Shown piece after piece: positions 40,398 to 49,895 of a stretch of 64,000 nt of DNA. The notes beneath the pieces were generated by a model. It searched no databases, was not told the DNA's origin, and worked only from the letters and a program-made list of their open reading frames with translations. The number at the start of each line of letters is the position of its first letter. The stretch's first letter is position 1. This DNA comes from CAVTND01 sp963735955 (GTDB taxonomy: Bacteria; Pseudomonadota; Gammaproteobacteria; Burkholderiales; Burkholderiaceae_F): positions 124,001-188,000 of the forward strand of contig CAVTND010000016.1 in NCBI GenBank assembly GCA_963735955.1, given 5' to 3'. The translations under genes and the position numbers were made by a program.

Positions 40398-41513
40398 ATG
40401 AAGTTCATCGACGAAGCGAAGATCGAGGTCGCCGCCGGCAAGGGCGGTGACGGCTGCGCGTCGTTCCGTCGCGAGAAGTTCATTCCCAAGGGCGGACCCG
40501 ATGGCGGCGACGGTGGTCGCGGCGGCAGTGTCTGGGCCGTTGCGGATCGCAATCTCAATACGCTGATCGACTACCGATACGCACGCCGACACCAGGCGAG
40601 AAATGGGGAGCCTGGCCGCGGCGCGGACTGCTATGGAGCTGCGGGCGCCGATATCGAACTGCGGGTTCCGGTCGGCACCATCATGATCGACGACGATAGT
40701 GAAGAAACGGTCGCTGATCTCACTACCCATGGGCAACGAGTTCAGCTTGCCGCAGGCGGTCGCGGCGGTTTCGGGAATCTGCACTTCAAGTCGAGCGTCA
40801 ATCGTGCGCCTCGGCAGTTCACCAAAGGCGAGCCGGGACAGAAGCGGGTACTGCGGATGGAACTGCGTGTGCTGGCGGACGTCGGCCTGCTTGGAATGCC
40901 GAACGCAGGCAAGTCGACATTCATCCGCGCGGTCTCCAATGCGCGTCCGAAGGTGGCGGACTATCCTTTTACGACCCTGCAGCCGCACCTTGGAGTCGTG
41001 CGCGTGGGAGCGGAGCGCAGTTTCGTCATCGCCGATGTCCCAGGTCTGATCGAGGGCGCAGCCGAAGGAGCCGGGCTTGGCCATCAGTTTCTTCGACACC
41101 TGAGTCGAACCGGGCTGCTTTTGCATCTTATCGATTGCCAGCCGCAGCTTGGAGATGCGGACCCGGTGGAGGACGCGCGAATCATTGCGAGGGAGTTGCG
41201 CAAGTACGACGCCGTGCTGGCACGCAAGCCGCGTTGGATAGTGCTCAACAAGATCGATCTGCTGGAACCAGGCGAGCGTGCGCAGCTGATCAGCGAGTTT
41301 CGGCGGCGACTGCGGACCAAGATGCCGGTGTTCGGGATCTCAGCCATCACCGGCGAAGGCTGTCGCGAACTCGTAAACGCTGTTCAGCAGTTTCTCGAGC
41401 ATGGCGCAAGACCGGAAGCTGCGCGAGCGCCGATGAGGTCATGCCGTGATCGCAGCGGTCGCCTCCGCGCGACGCGTCGTGATCAAGGTCGGTTCAAGTC
41501 TCGTCACCAATGA
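40398..41513 (+). CDS. obg: GTPase Obg/CgtA
   Basis: 371 aa as read. Obg is an essential ribosome-associated GTPase. The glycine-rich Obg fold spans residues 1-157 (AAGKGGDGCASFRREKF, GGPDGGDGGRGGSV, AAGGRGGFGNLHFKSS). The G domain has G1 GMPNAGKSTF, switch II DVPGLIEGAAEGAGLGH and G4 VLNKIDLLEP. The last 30 residues (CRDRSGRLRATRRDQG) lack similarity and overlap proB by 68 nt. A shift near 41395 would instead end the gene at a TGA at 41447-41449, overlapping the proB GTG as GTGA, which fits the local style better. Confidence 0.92.
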   Translation: MKFIDEAKIEVAAGKGGDGCASFRREKFIPKGGPDGGDGGRGGSVWAVADRNLNTLIDYRYARRHQARNGEPGRGADCYGAAGADIELRVPVGTIMIDDDSEETVADLTTHGQRVQLAAGGRGGFGNLHFKSSVNRAPRQFTKGEPGQKRVLRMELRVLADVGLLGMPNAGKSTFIRAVSNARPKVADYPFTTLQPHLGVVRVGAERSFVIADVPGLIEGAAEGAGLGHQFLRHLSRTGLLLHLIDCQPQLGDADPVEDARIIARELRKYDAVLARKPRWIVLNKIDLLEPGERAQLISEFRRRLRTKMPVFGISAITGEGCRELVNAVQQFLEHGARPEAARAPMRSCRDRSGRLRATRRDQGRFKSRHQ

Positions 41514-42565
41514 GGGGCGGGGACTCGATCTCACGGCGATCTCCCGCTGGGCGGCGGAAGTCGCGGCCATGCACGCGATGGGCAAGCAGGTCCTGCTGGT
41601 GTCGAGCGGAGCGATCGCCGAGGGTATGCAGCGACTGGGCTGGATGAGTCGGCCGCATCAGATCCACGAGTTGCAGGCGGCAGCTGCGGTCGGTCAGATG
41701 GGTCTGGTCCAGGCCTATGAATCGAGTTTTCGAGCACACGGACTGCGAACCGCGCAGATTCTATTGACGCACGCTGACCTCGCAGATCGTCCGCGTTACC
41801 TTAACGCGCGCTCGACGCTGTTCACGCTGCTGGAACTCGGGGTCGTGCCCGTCATCAACGAAAATGACACGGTGGTCACCGACGAAATCAAGTTCGGCGA
41901 CAACGACACGCTTGCTGCGCTCGTAACCAACCTGGTCGAAGCTGATGTGCTGGTGATTCTGACTGATCAGCAAGGACTGTTCTCGGCCGATCCGCGCACT
42001 GATTCATCCGCAAGTCTGGTTCGCGACGCGGCCGCGGGCGATGCGGCGCTCGAAGTGATGGCCGGCGGCGCCGGATCGTCAATAGCGCGCGGCGGAATGC
42101 TGACCAAGGTGCTGGCGGCACGGCGCGCAGCACGCAGCGGTGCACACACTGTCATCGCCTCAGGGCGCGAAGCCGGATGTGCTCGTCCGCCTGGCGCGCG
42201 GCGAGTCAATCGGCTCGCAACTCGTCGCCTCGACCGCCGTGCTGACCGCTCGCAAGCAATGGATGGCGGATCATCTTCAGCTGAAGGGGCGGGTCATCGT
42301 CGACGAGGGTGCGGCGCATGCGCTGGCGGCGGGCGGGCGAAGTCTGCTGCCGGTTGGCGTGACGGCGGTGGTCGGCGAATTCCAGCGTGGCGACGTGATT
42401 GGCTGCGAGACCGCAGCCGGCCGCGAAATTGCGCGCGGGCTTACTAACTATTCAAGCGCCCAGGCGCGCATGATCGCCCGACGACCGACGTCCGAGATTG
42501 AGTCCGTGCTGGGTTTCATCGAGGAGCCCGAGCTCATCCATCGGGACAACCTCGTCCTGTTGTAG
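41446..42565 (+). CDS. proB: Glutamate 5-kinase (one frameshift as read)
   Basis: ProB phosphorylates glutamate in the first step of proline synthesis. The amino acid kinase domain begins RRVVIKVGSSLVTNEGRG, with LVSSGAIAEGMQRLG, VPVINENDTVVTDEIKFGDN and a GGMLTKVLAAR motif. After a shift near 42172, GREPDVLVRLARGESIGS is restored and a C-terminal PUA domain follows (QLKGRVIVDEGAAHAL, VVGEFQRGDVIGC, GLTNYSSAQARMI). Repaired length is about 372 aa. The GTG start lies inside the obg end. It is convergent with rppH. Confidence 0.93.
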
Positions 42566-42596
42566 GCACGCAGCCGGGGCGTCGCAGCCGCAGTAC

Positions 42597-43144
42597 TCAG
42601 CCTGCCTTCGAGACCGACTCCGTCGATGCAGCTGCACTTTCGCGCAGGGTCTTCACGAGTTGTCGCCCGCTCTTGAAGACATAGCGCGACAGTTCCAGCA
42701 GCGCCTGCTGGTAGACGTCGCGCTTGAATTCGATGACGGTATCGAGCGGCACCCAGTAGTCGTGCCAGCGCCAGGCATCGAACTCGGGGTGCGAGGTCGC
42801 GCGCAGGCGAGACGTCGCAGTCGCGGCCGACCAGGCGCAGCAGAAACCAGATCTGCTTCTGCCCACGGTAGTTGCCCCGCAGATCGCGCCGAATCCACTG
42901 GTCAGGAACGTCGTAGCGCAGCCACTCCCGCGTACGACCCACGATTCGGACGTGATCGGACTTCAGGCCGACTTCCTCCCAGAGCTCGCGAAACATCGCC
43001 TGCTCCGGCGATTCGCCGTGCTTGATGCCCCCTTGCGGGAACTGCCACGAGTGCTGTCTTGACGCGCTTGCCCCAGAAGACCTCGTTGCGACCGTTGAGC
43101 AGGATGATGCCGACGTTCGGGCGGTACCCGTCCTTGTCCAGCAT
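42597..43144 (-). CDS. rppH: RNA pyrophosphohydrolase RppH (frameshifted as read)
   Basis: A Nudix enzyme that removes pyrophosphate from mRNA 5' ends and starts decay. It begins MLDKDGYRPNVGIILLNGRN and VFWGKRV. After a shift near 43055 it continues with QHSWQFPQGGIKHGESPEQA and FRELWEEVGL (the Nudix box) and LRYDVPDQWIRRD, GQKQIWFLLRL. After a shift near 42800 come HPEFDAWRWHDYWVPLDTVI and FKRDVYQQALLELSRY, then a TGA at 42599-42597. About 180 aa after repair, the normal size. It is divergent from proS. Confidence 0.92.
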
Positions 43145-43177
43145 GCCAACCCTCTGAGCCTTTAGAATCTGCGGCCG

Positions 43178-43207
43178 ATTATAGAAGCCGGAATTTTCTT
43201 CGCACAA
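43178..43207 (-). promoter_or_regulatory. Promoter of rppH
   Basis: On the minus strand TTGTGC (43207-43202) and a consensus TATAAT (43183-43178) are 18 bp apart. Transcription would start near 43171, 27 nt before the rppH ATG. The -35 half lies within the perfect inverted repeat at 43194-43216. Confidence 0.65.
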
Positions 43208-43216
43208 CGAAGAAAA
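43194..43216. repeat. Perfect 9-bp inverted repeat between rppH and proS
   Basis: TTTTCTTCG (43194-43202) and CGAAGAAAA (43208-43216) are exact inverse copies around CACAA. The site overlaps the rppH -35 and lies 26 nt before the proS ATG, so it may be an operator shared by the two divergent genes. No known regulator matches. Confidence 0.7.
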
Positions 43217-43242
43217 GCGCGGAGAAAAGCACGGCCTTTGCA

Positions 43243-44973
43243 ATGCGAGCCACCCAGTTCTTCATTTCGACGCTCAAGGAAGCTGCCAGCCGACGCCGAG
43301 GTCGTCAGTCACTCGCTGATGCTGCGCGCAGGCATGATCAAGCGGCTCGCCGCGGGCATCTACACCTACATGCCGATCGGCCTGCGCTCGATCCGCAAGA
43401 TCGAGAACATCATCCGCGAGGAGATGAACCGTGCCGGCGCGGTCGAACTGCTGATGCCGGTGGTGCAGCCGGCGGAGCTCTGGATGGAATCGGGCCGCTG
43501 GCAGAAAATGGGCCCGGAGCTGCTGCGGCTCAAGGACCGCCACGAGCGCGACTTCATCGTGCAGCCGACCAGCGAAGAAGTGGTGGTCGACATCGCGCGC
43601 GAGGAACTGAAAAGCTACAAGCAGTTGCCGCTCAATCTGTATCACATCCAGACCAAATTCCGCGACGAGCGGCGGCCGCGCTTCGGCGTGATGCGCGGGC
43701 GCGAGTTCACGATGAAGGATGCCTACTCGTTCGATCGTGACGAAGCGAAGGCGCAATGCAAAGTTACCGCGCGATGTACGACGCCTACGCCCGAATCTTC
43801 TCTCGCATGGGACTGCACTTTCGTGCGGTCGCGGCCGACACCGGCAACATCGGCGGCACGGCGAGCCACGAGTTCCAGGTCATTGCCGACACTGGCGAGG
43901 ATGCAATCGCGTACTGCCCGACTTCGGACTATGCCGCCAATGTCGAGATGGCCGAGGCATTGCCGCTGATTGCCCGGCGTGCTGCACCCGCCCAGGCGAT
44001 GCAGAAGACGCCGACGCCAGGCAGGGAGAAATGCGAAGACGTCGCGGCATTGCTCGGCCTGCCGCTTGAACGCACGGTGAAGTCGATTGTGCTGGCGGTT
44101 GACCGGGATGCTGGAGACGCTGACCTCTGGCTCTTGTTGCTGCGCGGCGATCACGAACTCAATGAAGTCAAGGCCGGCAAGGTCGACGGCTTGAAGAACG
44201 GATTCCGTTTCGCCACTGAAGCCGAAATCCTTGCGAACTTTGGCTGCCGACCGGGCTATCTCGGACCGATCGGAACCCTGCGCCCGGTAAAGATCGTGGC
44301 CGACCGCACGGTGGCGGCGATGAGCGACTTTGTCAGCGGCGCCAATGCCGAGGGTTTTCACCTGACAGGGGTGAACTGGGGCCGGGATGTCGCCGAACCT
44401 CAGGTCGCGGATCTGCGAAACGTGGTGGCCGGTGATCCTTCGCCCGATGGACAGGGCGTGCTGGCGATCCAGCGCGGAATCGAGGTCGGCCACGTCTTTT
44501 CCGGACTGCCATATCCGGAAAAGATGAATCTCGACTACATCGATGAAAGCGGCAAGTCTCGGCGCATGGTGATGGGCTGTTATGGCATCGGCGTCACGCG
44601 CCTGCTCGGTGCCGCCATTGAGCAGAATCATGACGACAAGGGAATCATCTGGCCAACCGCAATCGCGCCCTTCGCGGTGGTGCTGACGCCGATCGGTTAC
44701 GGCAAGTCCGAATCCGTGCGCCAGGTCACTGAGCAGCTCTACGCCGAGTTGAAGTCAGGCGGAGTGGATGTTCTGCTCGATGACCGCGATGGCCGTCCCG
44801 GCGTGATGTTTGCCGAAATGGAACTGATTGGTATCCCGCACCGGGTGACGATTGGTGAGCGCGGCCTGAAGACCGGCGAAGTTGAGTATGTCGATCGCCG
44901 CACGATGCAGACCACGAACATCGCCCTGACGGAAATCCATTCGCATCTGCGCCGCTTGTTGGCGCCGCACTGA
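43243..44973 (+). CDS. proS: Prolyl-tRNA synthetase (two frameshifts as read)
   Basis: A bacterial-type class II synthetase with an editing insert. The start MRATQFFISTLKEA at 43243 is followed by a one-base shift near 43285 into PADAEVVSHSLMLRAGMIKR. Then come motif 1 (EEMNRAGAVELLMPVVQPAE), motif 2 (FRDERRPRFGVMRGREFTMK), a second shift near 43755, MYDAYARIFSRMGL, the INS editing domain (CEDVAALLGLPLERTVKSIV), motif 3 (MGCYGIGVTRLLGA) and the anticodon-binding domain (LLDDRDGRPGVMFAEMELIG). The two shifts cancel, leaving 576 aa, the expected length. Confidence 0.95.
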
Positions 44974-44974
44974 C

Positions 44975-45638
44975 ATGGAAGTCGACCACCGGCGCCGGGC
45001 ATGCCTGCTGGCGGCCTTGCTTGCTGCATGCTCGCGAGCCCAGGCCGGCGCGCAGCAGATACGAGCCACTTGCCGCCGCTGTACAAGCGGGACTTGCCGC
45101 TCAGATCGCCGATACCAGCCCGCCCGAGCGCACATTCAGCTCTGTGCAAGACCGGATTGAATACCTGGCCTGGCTGGGAGAGATGTCGGAGCGACTGCAG
45201 CCCCGCGTGGGCGACTATGCCGCGCGCGTTGAGTTCCTCAAGACCCTCGATTACGAAGCGCTGCGCGCCGGGCTTGACCGCCAGTTGGTGCTTGGTCTGA
45301 TTCAGATCGAGAGCAACTTCCGCAAGTACGCCATTTCATCGGCCGGTGCACGCGGTTACATGCAGGTGATGCCCTTTTGGACCCAGGTCATCGGCAATGG
45401 GGATCAGCGCCGACTGTTCGAAATGCGCACGAATCTGCGCTATGGCACTGTGATCCTGCGTCATTACATCGATCTTGAGCAGGGCGACTTGTTCATGGCC
45501 CTCGGGCGCTACAACGGCAGCCGTGGCCGGCCACAGTACCCCGACGCCGTGCTTGCCGCCTGGAAGAAGCGCTGGAATTACGATGCCTCGGCGCGCCCTG
45601 CGGGCCCGCCGTCGCCTGCCACGCCCGCCCGCGCCTAG
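44975..45638 (+). CDS. Lytic transglycosylase, SLT domain (frameshifted near the 5' end)
   Basis: About 220 aa. A secretion signal (ACLLAALLAACSRAQAGA) starts at the ATG at 44975, one base after the proS stop. A shift near 45057 joins it to EPLAAAVQAGLAAQIADTSP. The SLT domain has the catalytic Glu in LVLGLIQIESNFRKYAISSA, followed by GARGYMQVMPFWTQVIG, TNLRYGTVILRHYIDLEQGD and ALGRYNGSRGRPQYPDAV. It cuts peptidoglycan glycan strands in the periplasm. The signal carries a Cys (AACS), so a lipoprotein is possible but not clear. It is convergent with ffh, with 10 bp between stops. Confidence 0.87.
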
Positions 45639-45648
45639 AGCCAGGCTT

Positions 45649-47019
45649 TCAGCGTCGTGGCAGTCCGCGCAGGTTGCCGAGCCCGCGCATCATCTTGGCG
45701 AGCCCGCCCTTTTTTATCTGTTTCATCATCGCCTGCATCTGCTCGAACTGATTGAGCAGTCGATTGACCTCCTGCACCGGCACGCCGGCGCCGCTCGCGA
45801 TGCGGCGCTTGCGCGATGCCTTGATCAGGTCCGGCTTGGTGCGCTCTGCCGGCGTCATTGCGTTGATGATGCCTTCCAGCCGGCGGACCTGCTTGTCGCT
45901 GTCGGCCGCGTTGACCTGACCGGCGGCCTGTGCGAGATGTGCCGGCAGCTTGTCGACCAGCGCCGACAATCCGCCCATCTTCCGCATTTGCCCGACCTGT
46001 TCCTTGAAGTCGTTCAGATCGAAGCGCTCACCAGCCTGCATGCGGCGCGCGAACTTCTCGGCGCTTTGCACATCGACCGCTTTGCGCACATCCTCGACCA
46101 GGGCAACGATGTCGCCCATGCCGAGGATGCGTCCGGCCATGCTGTCCGGATTGAACCGCTCGAATCCCTCCAGTTTCTCGCCGGTACCGACAAACTTGAT
46201 CGGTTTCCCGGTGACTCGACGCACCGACAGCGCTGCCCCGCCGCGCGCATCGCCGTCGAGCTTGGTCAGTATGACGCCGGTCAACGGCAGGCGCTCGGAA
46301 AATGCTCGGGCGGTGTTGACCGCGTCCTGGCCCTGCATCGAGTCGACGACAAACAGGGTCTCGATCGGAACGAGACTCTCGCGCAGCGCCGCGATCTCCT
46401 GCATCATCGCCTCATCAATCGCCAAGCGGCCGGCGGTATCGACGATCAGAACGTCGAAGTAATGGCGCTTGGCATGGTCCAGAGCGCGCGCGGCAATTGC
46501 AAGTGGCTGATCGCCCGCAGCGGACGGAAAGCTCTCGACGCCGGCCTGCAGCGCAACTGTTTTCAACTGCTCGATTGCGGCTGGCCGATAAACGTCGGTA
46601 GAGACGGCGAGGACCTTTTTCCTGCGTTCTTCTCTCAGCCAGCGCGCGAGTTTTCCGGCGCTGGTCGTCTTGCCCGCGCCCTGCAGGCCGGCCAGCAGGA
46701 TCACGGCCGGCGGCTGGGTGGCGAGGCTGAGTTCGCGTTGGGCGTCAGTGAGGTCGCCGCCGAGCAGCAGGCCGAGTTCCTTTTGAACGACACCGACCAG
46801 CGCCTGGCCGGGGCTCAGGCTGCCGACTACCTCCGCGCCGCGCGCCTGTTCCCGCACACTTTCAATGAAGTCGCGGACGATCGGCAGCGCAACGTCGGCT
46901 TCCAGGAGCGCCACGCGGACCTCGCGCAGCATCTCCTGCATATTCTCGTCGGTCAGCCGTGCCTGGCCGCGCATCGTCTTGACGACGCGCGCCAGCCGTG
47001 AAGTCAGTTGGTCCAGCAT
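45649..47019 (-). CDS. ffh: Signal recognition particle GTPase Ffh
   Basis: 456 aa, intact. Ffh with 4.5S RNA targets membrane proteins to FtsY. It has the N domain (residues 1-90), the G domain with G1 GLQGAGKTTS (111-120), DTAGRLAID (G3), TKLDGDARGGAALS (G4), and GTGEKLEGFERF. The methionine-rich M domain contains GMGDIVALVEDV, RRIASGAGVPVQEVNRLLNQ (RNA binding) and MQAMMKQIKKGG. The 4.5S RNA gene is not in this window. It is divergent from the CcsA-like gene, with 45 bp between starts. Confidence 0.97.
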   Translation of the reverse strand: MLDQLTSRLARVVKTMRGQARLTDENMQEMLREVRVALLEADVALPIVRDFIESVREQARGAEVVGSLSPGQALVGVVQKELGLLLGGDLTDAQRELSLATQPPAVILLAGLQGAGKTTSAGKLARWLREERRKKVLAVSTDVYRPAAIEQLKTVALQAGVESFPSAAGDQPLAIAARALDHAKRHYFDVLIVDTAGRLAIDEAMMQEIAALRESLVPIETLFVVDSMQGQDAVNTARAFSERLPLTGVILTKLDGDARGGAALSVRRVTGKPIKFVGTGEKLEGFERFNPDSMAGRILGMGDIVALVEDVRKAVDVQSAEKFARRMQAGERFDLNDFKEQVGQMRKMGGLSALVDKLPAHLAQAAGQVNAADSDKQVRRLEGIINAMTPAERTKPDLIKASRKRRIASGAGVPVQEVNRLLNQFEQMQAMMKQIKKGGLAKMMRGLGNLRGLPRR

Positions 47020-47064
47020 GGGGACGCTCAGGAGTTATTGCGGGCGTGCGTGGTATAAAGATTC

Positions 47065-47904
47065 ATGCCGCCGCACTTCGAGTCGCTTGCATTGTACGGT
47101 GCTGCGGCTGCGCTTTACGTCCTGGTTGTGTGGCGTGAGTGGCGCTCGCTGCAGAGCGAAAATGCGCGCTCGGCCCTGTGGCCCGAAGCTGCCCTCGGAT
47201 TGGCTCTGGTCCTGCACGGGGTTCTTCTGGCGGGCTCAATCTTCGAAGACGGCCATTTGCGGTTCGGCTTTGCGCAGGCCCTGTCAGCAACGTTCTGGCT
47301 GACCGCTCTGATCATCTGGATCGACAGCTTCTTTTCTGCTTCGCGCGGCCTGTTTCTTCTGATTCTGCCTCTGGCTGCAATCGCTGCGGCCCTACCGCTG
47401 GTGTTTCCGGGCGCGGTGCTTGGCAGCTCAAGTACATCGACCGCGTTTCGTCTGCACCTCATCCTCGCCATCCTCTCCTACAGCCTGCTGACGATTGCCG
47501 CGATGCATGCGCTGTTGATGGCCAGCATGGACCGCCGTCTGCACGGCGAATCGGAAGGAACGCGCGGTCCGATTGCCCGCTTTGTCGATCGGCTGCCACC
47601 TCTGCTTGCGATGGAGACGGTGCTGTTCCGCCTGATCGCCGTGGGCTTTGCGCTGCTGACGGCAACCCTGGCAAGCGGCATCTTTTTCTCCGAACAGCTG
47701 TTTGGGCGGCCATTACGCTTCGACCACAAGACGGTATTCACGATCGCTGCCTGGGTCGTGTTCGGCGGGCTTCTGACGGGACGCCTTGCGTTTGGCTGGC
47801 GCGGACGCACCGCGCTGCGCTGGACCTTGACCGGGTTTGCAATGCTGATGCTTGCCTATGTAGGTTCGCGCTTCGTGCTTGAGGTCCTGCTCGGGAGAAC
47901 ATGA
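47065..47904 (+). CDS. CcsA/YpjD-like cytochrome c assembly family membrane protein
   Basis: 279 aa with about eight membrane segments (for example ALYGAAAALYVLVV and LFLLILPLAAIAAALPLVF). The conserved cytochrome c assembly domain shows FRLHLILAILSYSLLTIAAM, ASGIFFSEQLFGRPLRFDHK and KTVFTIAAWVVFGGLLTGR, with His residues that could hold haem. This short version next to ffh is widespread in Betaproteobacteria and its exact role is not settled. TATAAA lies 5 nt before the ATG. It overlaps the next gene by 4 nt. Confidence 0.87.
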   Translation: MPPHFESLALYGAAAALYVLVVWREWRSLQSENARSALWPEAALGLALVLHGVLLAGSIFEDGHLRFGFAQALSATFWLTALIIWIDSFFSASRGLFLLILPLAAIAAALPLVFPGAVLGSSSTSTAFRLHLILAILSYSLLTIAAMHALLMASMDRRLHGESEGTRGPIARFVDRLPPLLAMETVLFRLIAVGFALLTATLASGIFFSEQLFGRPLRFDHKTVFTIAAWVVFGGLLTGRLAFGWRGRTALRWTLTGFAMLMLAYVGSRFVLEVLLGRT

Positions 47905-48146
47905 TGGGTCGCTTCGTGTTTCTGGCCCTGTTGGCGCTGGCAATCTATCTGCTCTGGCGCTGGGTCACGGCGCGCGGCCGCGCCAGTCCGCCCGAACCAC
48001 CTCGTGCCGCAACCCGCGACAAGCAGGTGATGGTCAGCTGCGCCAGCTGCGGCCTGCATTTGCCCAAGCCGGACGCCCTGATGCTGGGCGAGCATTACTA
48101 CTGCTGCGAGGAGCATCGCGCGCGCGGGCCTTCCGCCAAGCCCTGA
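47901..48146 (+). CDS. PP0621-like small protein with membrane anchor and Cys motifs
   Basis: 81 aa. An N-terminal membrane segment (FVFLALLALAIYLLWRWV) is followed by a short polar linker and a metal-finger-like module: VSCASCGLHLPKPDAL and HYYCCEEH (CxxC...CCxxH). The size and layout match the PP0621 family found upstream of pilS in many Beta- and Gammaproteobacteria. The function is unknown. ATGATG at its start overlaps the end of the CcsA-like gene, and pilS follows after 9 nt, so the three are probably one operon. Confidence 0.82.
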   Translation: MMGRFVFLALLALAIYLLWRWVTARGRASPPEPPRAATRDKQVMVSCASCGLHLPKPDALMLGEHYYCCEEHRARGPSAKP

Positions 48147-48155
48147 GCGCCGGAG

Positions 48156-49895
48156 ATGGTTGGCATGGTCCGCGACCAAATTGACCCACAGCGCGATCCC
48201 CTGCGCGACGATCACTCTGCTGCCGATTCCGACGATCCGCCGTGGCGGACACTCGAGTACTTCGCCACCACGCGCGTCATCGTTGCCAGTGCATTGGTGC
48301 TTGCAGCGGCTGCCTTCGGTGTCCGCACTTCGGCGGCCGGCGCGGCGCAGACCGCCCTCACGACGACCTTCATCTACTTCATCGGTGCAGCCACCTTTGC
48401 CGTACTGGCGCTGTACGTGCGTCGACGCTTCATGTCCCAGCTTGTCGCTCAGCTGGCGCTCGACCTTGGCGTCATCACAATTCTGGTGGTGACCGGCGGC
48501 GGGGTTGCCTCAGGCTGGGTGATTCTCTACTTGCTGCCACTGGCCGGCGCCTCGTTGTTGCTGCCCTCGGTGCCCCTGTTCTTTGTATGCGCGATAGCGG
48601 CACTGGCCATCCTGATCGACGCCGGCCTGCGTGCGCTGGCGCCGGATGCAGTCGAGTCTCTGCTGGTCCAGGCCGGCGTCTATGGCGCCGCCCTGTTCGC
48701 CGTGACCGCGCTGCTGCGCGCCCTGAGTGTCCGGCTTGCGGGCCAGGAGCGGCTCGCGCGCAGCCGTGGCCGCGACCTGCAAAACCAGCTTGCGATCAAT
48801 CGCCTCGTGATTGCACAGATGGACGAAGGGGTCATCGTTGTCGATCGCGTCGGCCGAGTGCGCGCGAACAACCGCGCGGCACGACGACTGCTCGGTCTGG
48901 ATCCTGCGGCGCAACTGACAGGCGAGCCGATCGCCTCGGTGCCGACGGCACGAGACCTTTCAGCCGCGTTCGAATCCTGGGTCGGTGCCGGACGCAGTGA
49001 GGGCGTCTGGTCCAACACGATCGTGCCCAGCCTGGCGCCGACGCCCGGACCCACGCCGGAAACACCGGAGGCGCGCCTGCGCGCGCGCTTTGCGCGACCC
49101 TCGTCTTCGTCCGCGGACGAATTCGTGATCTTCATCGAGGATGTGCGCGATGTCGAAGACCGGGCGCAGCAGCTCAAGCTGGCCGCGATGGGCCGGCTGA
49201 CCGCATCGATCGCGCACGAGATCCGTAACCCACTCGCCGCGATCAGCAATGCCGGGCAGCTCCTCGGCGAAGATACGTCGGACCCGACCCTTAAGCGACT
49301 GGCGGCGATCGTGCGCGAAAACACACAGCGGCTGGCGCGCCTGGTTGAAGATGTCCTGCGTGTTGCGCGGCGCGAAGCGCCACTCGGCGATGAGATCGAC
49401 CTCGGCGAATTCGTCACCCAGTTCGTGGAAGAGTTCTCGCGCGATCGAGCGCTGGCTGCCTCGACCATCGTCGTCCAGGCCGGCAGCGGCCAACGTGTCA
49501 AGTTCGAACAATCACACCTGCGCCAGGTCCTGTACAACCTGGTCGACAATGCGCTGCGCTATTCATCGGGCGGCGTGGGATCGGTGCGCGTGATCGTTGA
49601 GCCTGCGGCGGAGGCCGATCGACCTCAGCTCTGGGTGCTGGACGACGGCCCGGGAATTGTCGGCGAGGCACGCGGGGCCCTGTTCGAGCCATTCTTCACA
49701 ACACGGACGCAGGGCACCGGACTGGGCCTGTACCTGGCGCGTGAGTTCTGCGTGACCAATCGTGCCGAGCTGGCTTACGTACCGCGCCGTGAACTCGATG
49801 GCATCTCGCGCGACGGATTCGTGCTGCGTTTCGGCCGCACGTCCGGCGCCGGACTCGGCGGCCAGGGATTCTTGGATACCATTCCCGCGCGATGA
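48156..49895 (+). CDS. pilS: Sensor histidine kinase PilS
   Basis: 579 aa, intact. About six membrane helices (residues 38-190) form the sensor part, which in relatives monitors pilin in the membrane. A PAS-like region follows (MDEGVIVVDRVGRVRANNRA), then the kinase: phospho-acceptor His354 in SIAHEIRNPLAAISNAGQL, N-box LYNLVDNALRYSS, G1 LDDGPGIVGE, and FEPFFTTRTQGTGLGLYLA. Its stop overlaps the pilR start (ATGA). With pilR it should control pilin expression through sigma-54. Confidence 0.94.
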   Translation: MVGMVRDQIDPQRDPLRDDHSAADSDDPPWRTLEYFATTRVIVASALVLAAAAFGVRTSAAGAAQTALTTTFIYFIGAATFAVLALYVRRRFMSQLVAQLALDLGVITILVVTGGGVASGWVILYLLPLAGASLLLPSVPLFFVCAIAALAILIDAGLRALAPDAVESLLVQAGVYGAALFAVTALLRALSVRLAGQERLARSRGRDLQNQLAINRLVIAQMDEGVIVVDRVGRVRANNRAARRLLGLDPAAQLTGEPIASVPTARDLSAAFESWVGAGRSEGVWSNTIVPSLAPTPGPTPETPEARLRARFARPSSSSADEFVIFIEDVRDVEDRAQQLKLAAMGRLTASIAHEIRNPLAAISNAGQLLGEDTSDPTLKRLAAIVRENTQRLARLVEDVLRVARREAPLGDEIDLGEFVTQFVEEFSRDRALAASTIVVQAGSGQRVKFEQSHLRQVLYNLVDNALRYSSGGVGSVRVIVEPAAEADRPQLWVLDDGPGIVGEARGALFEPFFTTRTQGTGLGLYLAREFCVTNRAELAYVPRRELDGISRDGFVLRFGRTSGAGLGGQGFLDTIPAR

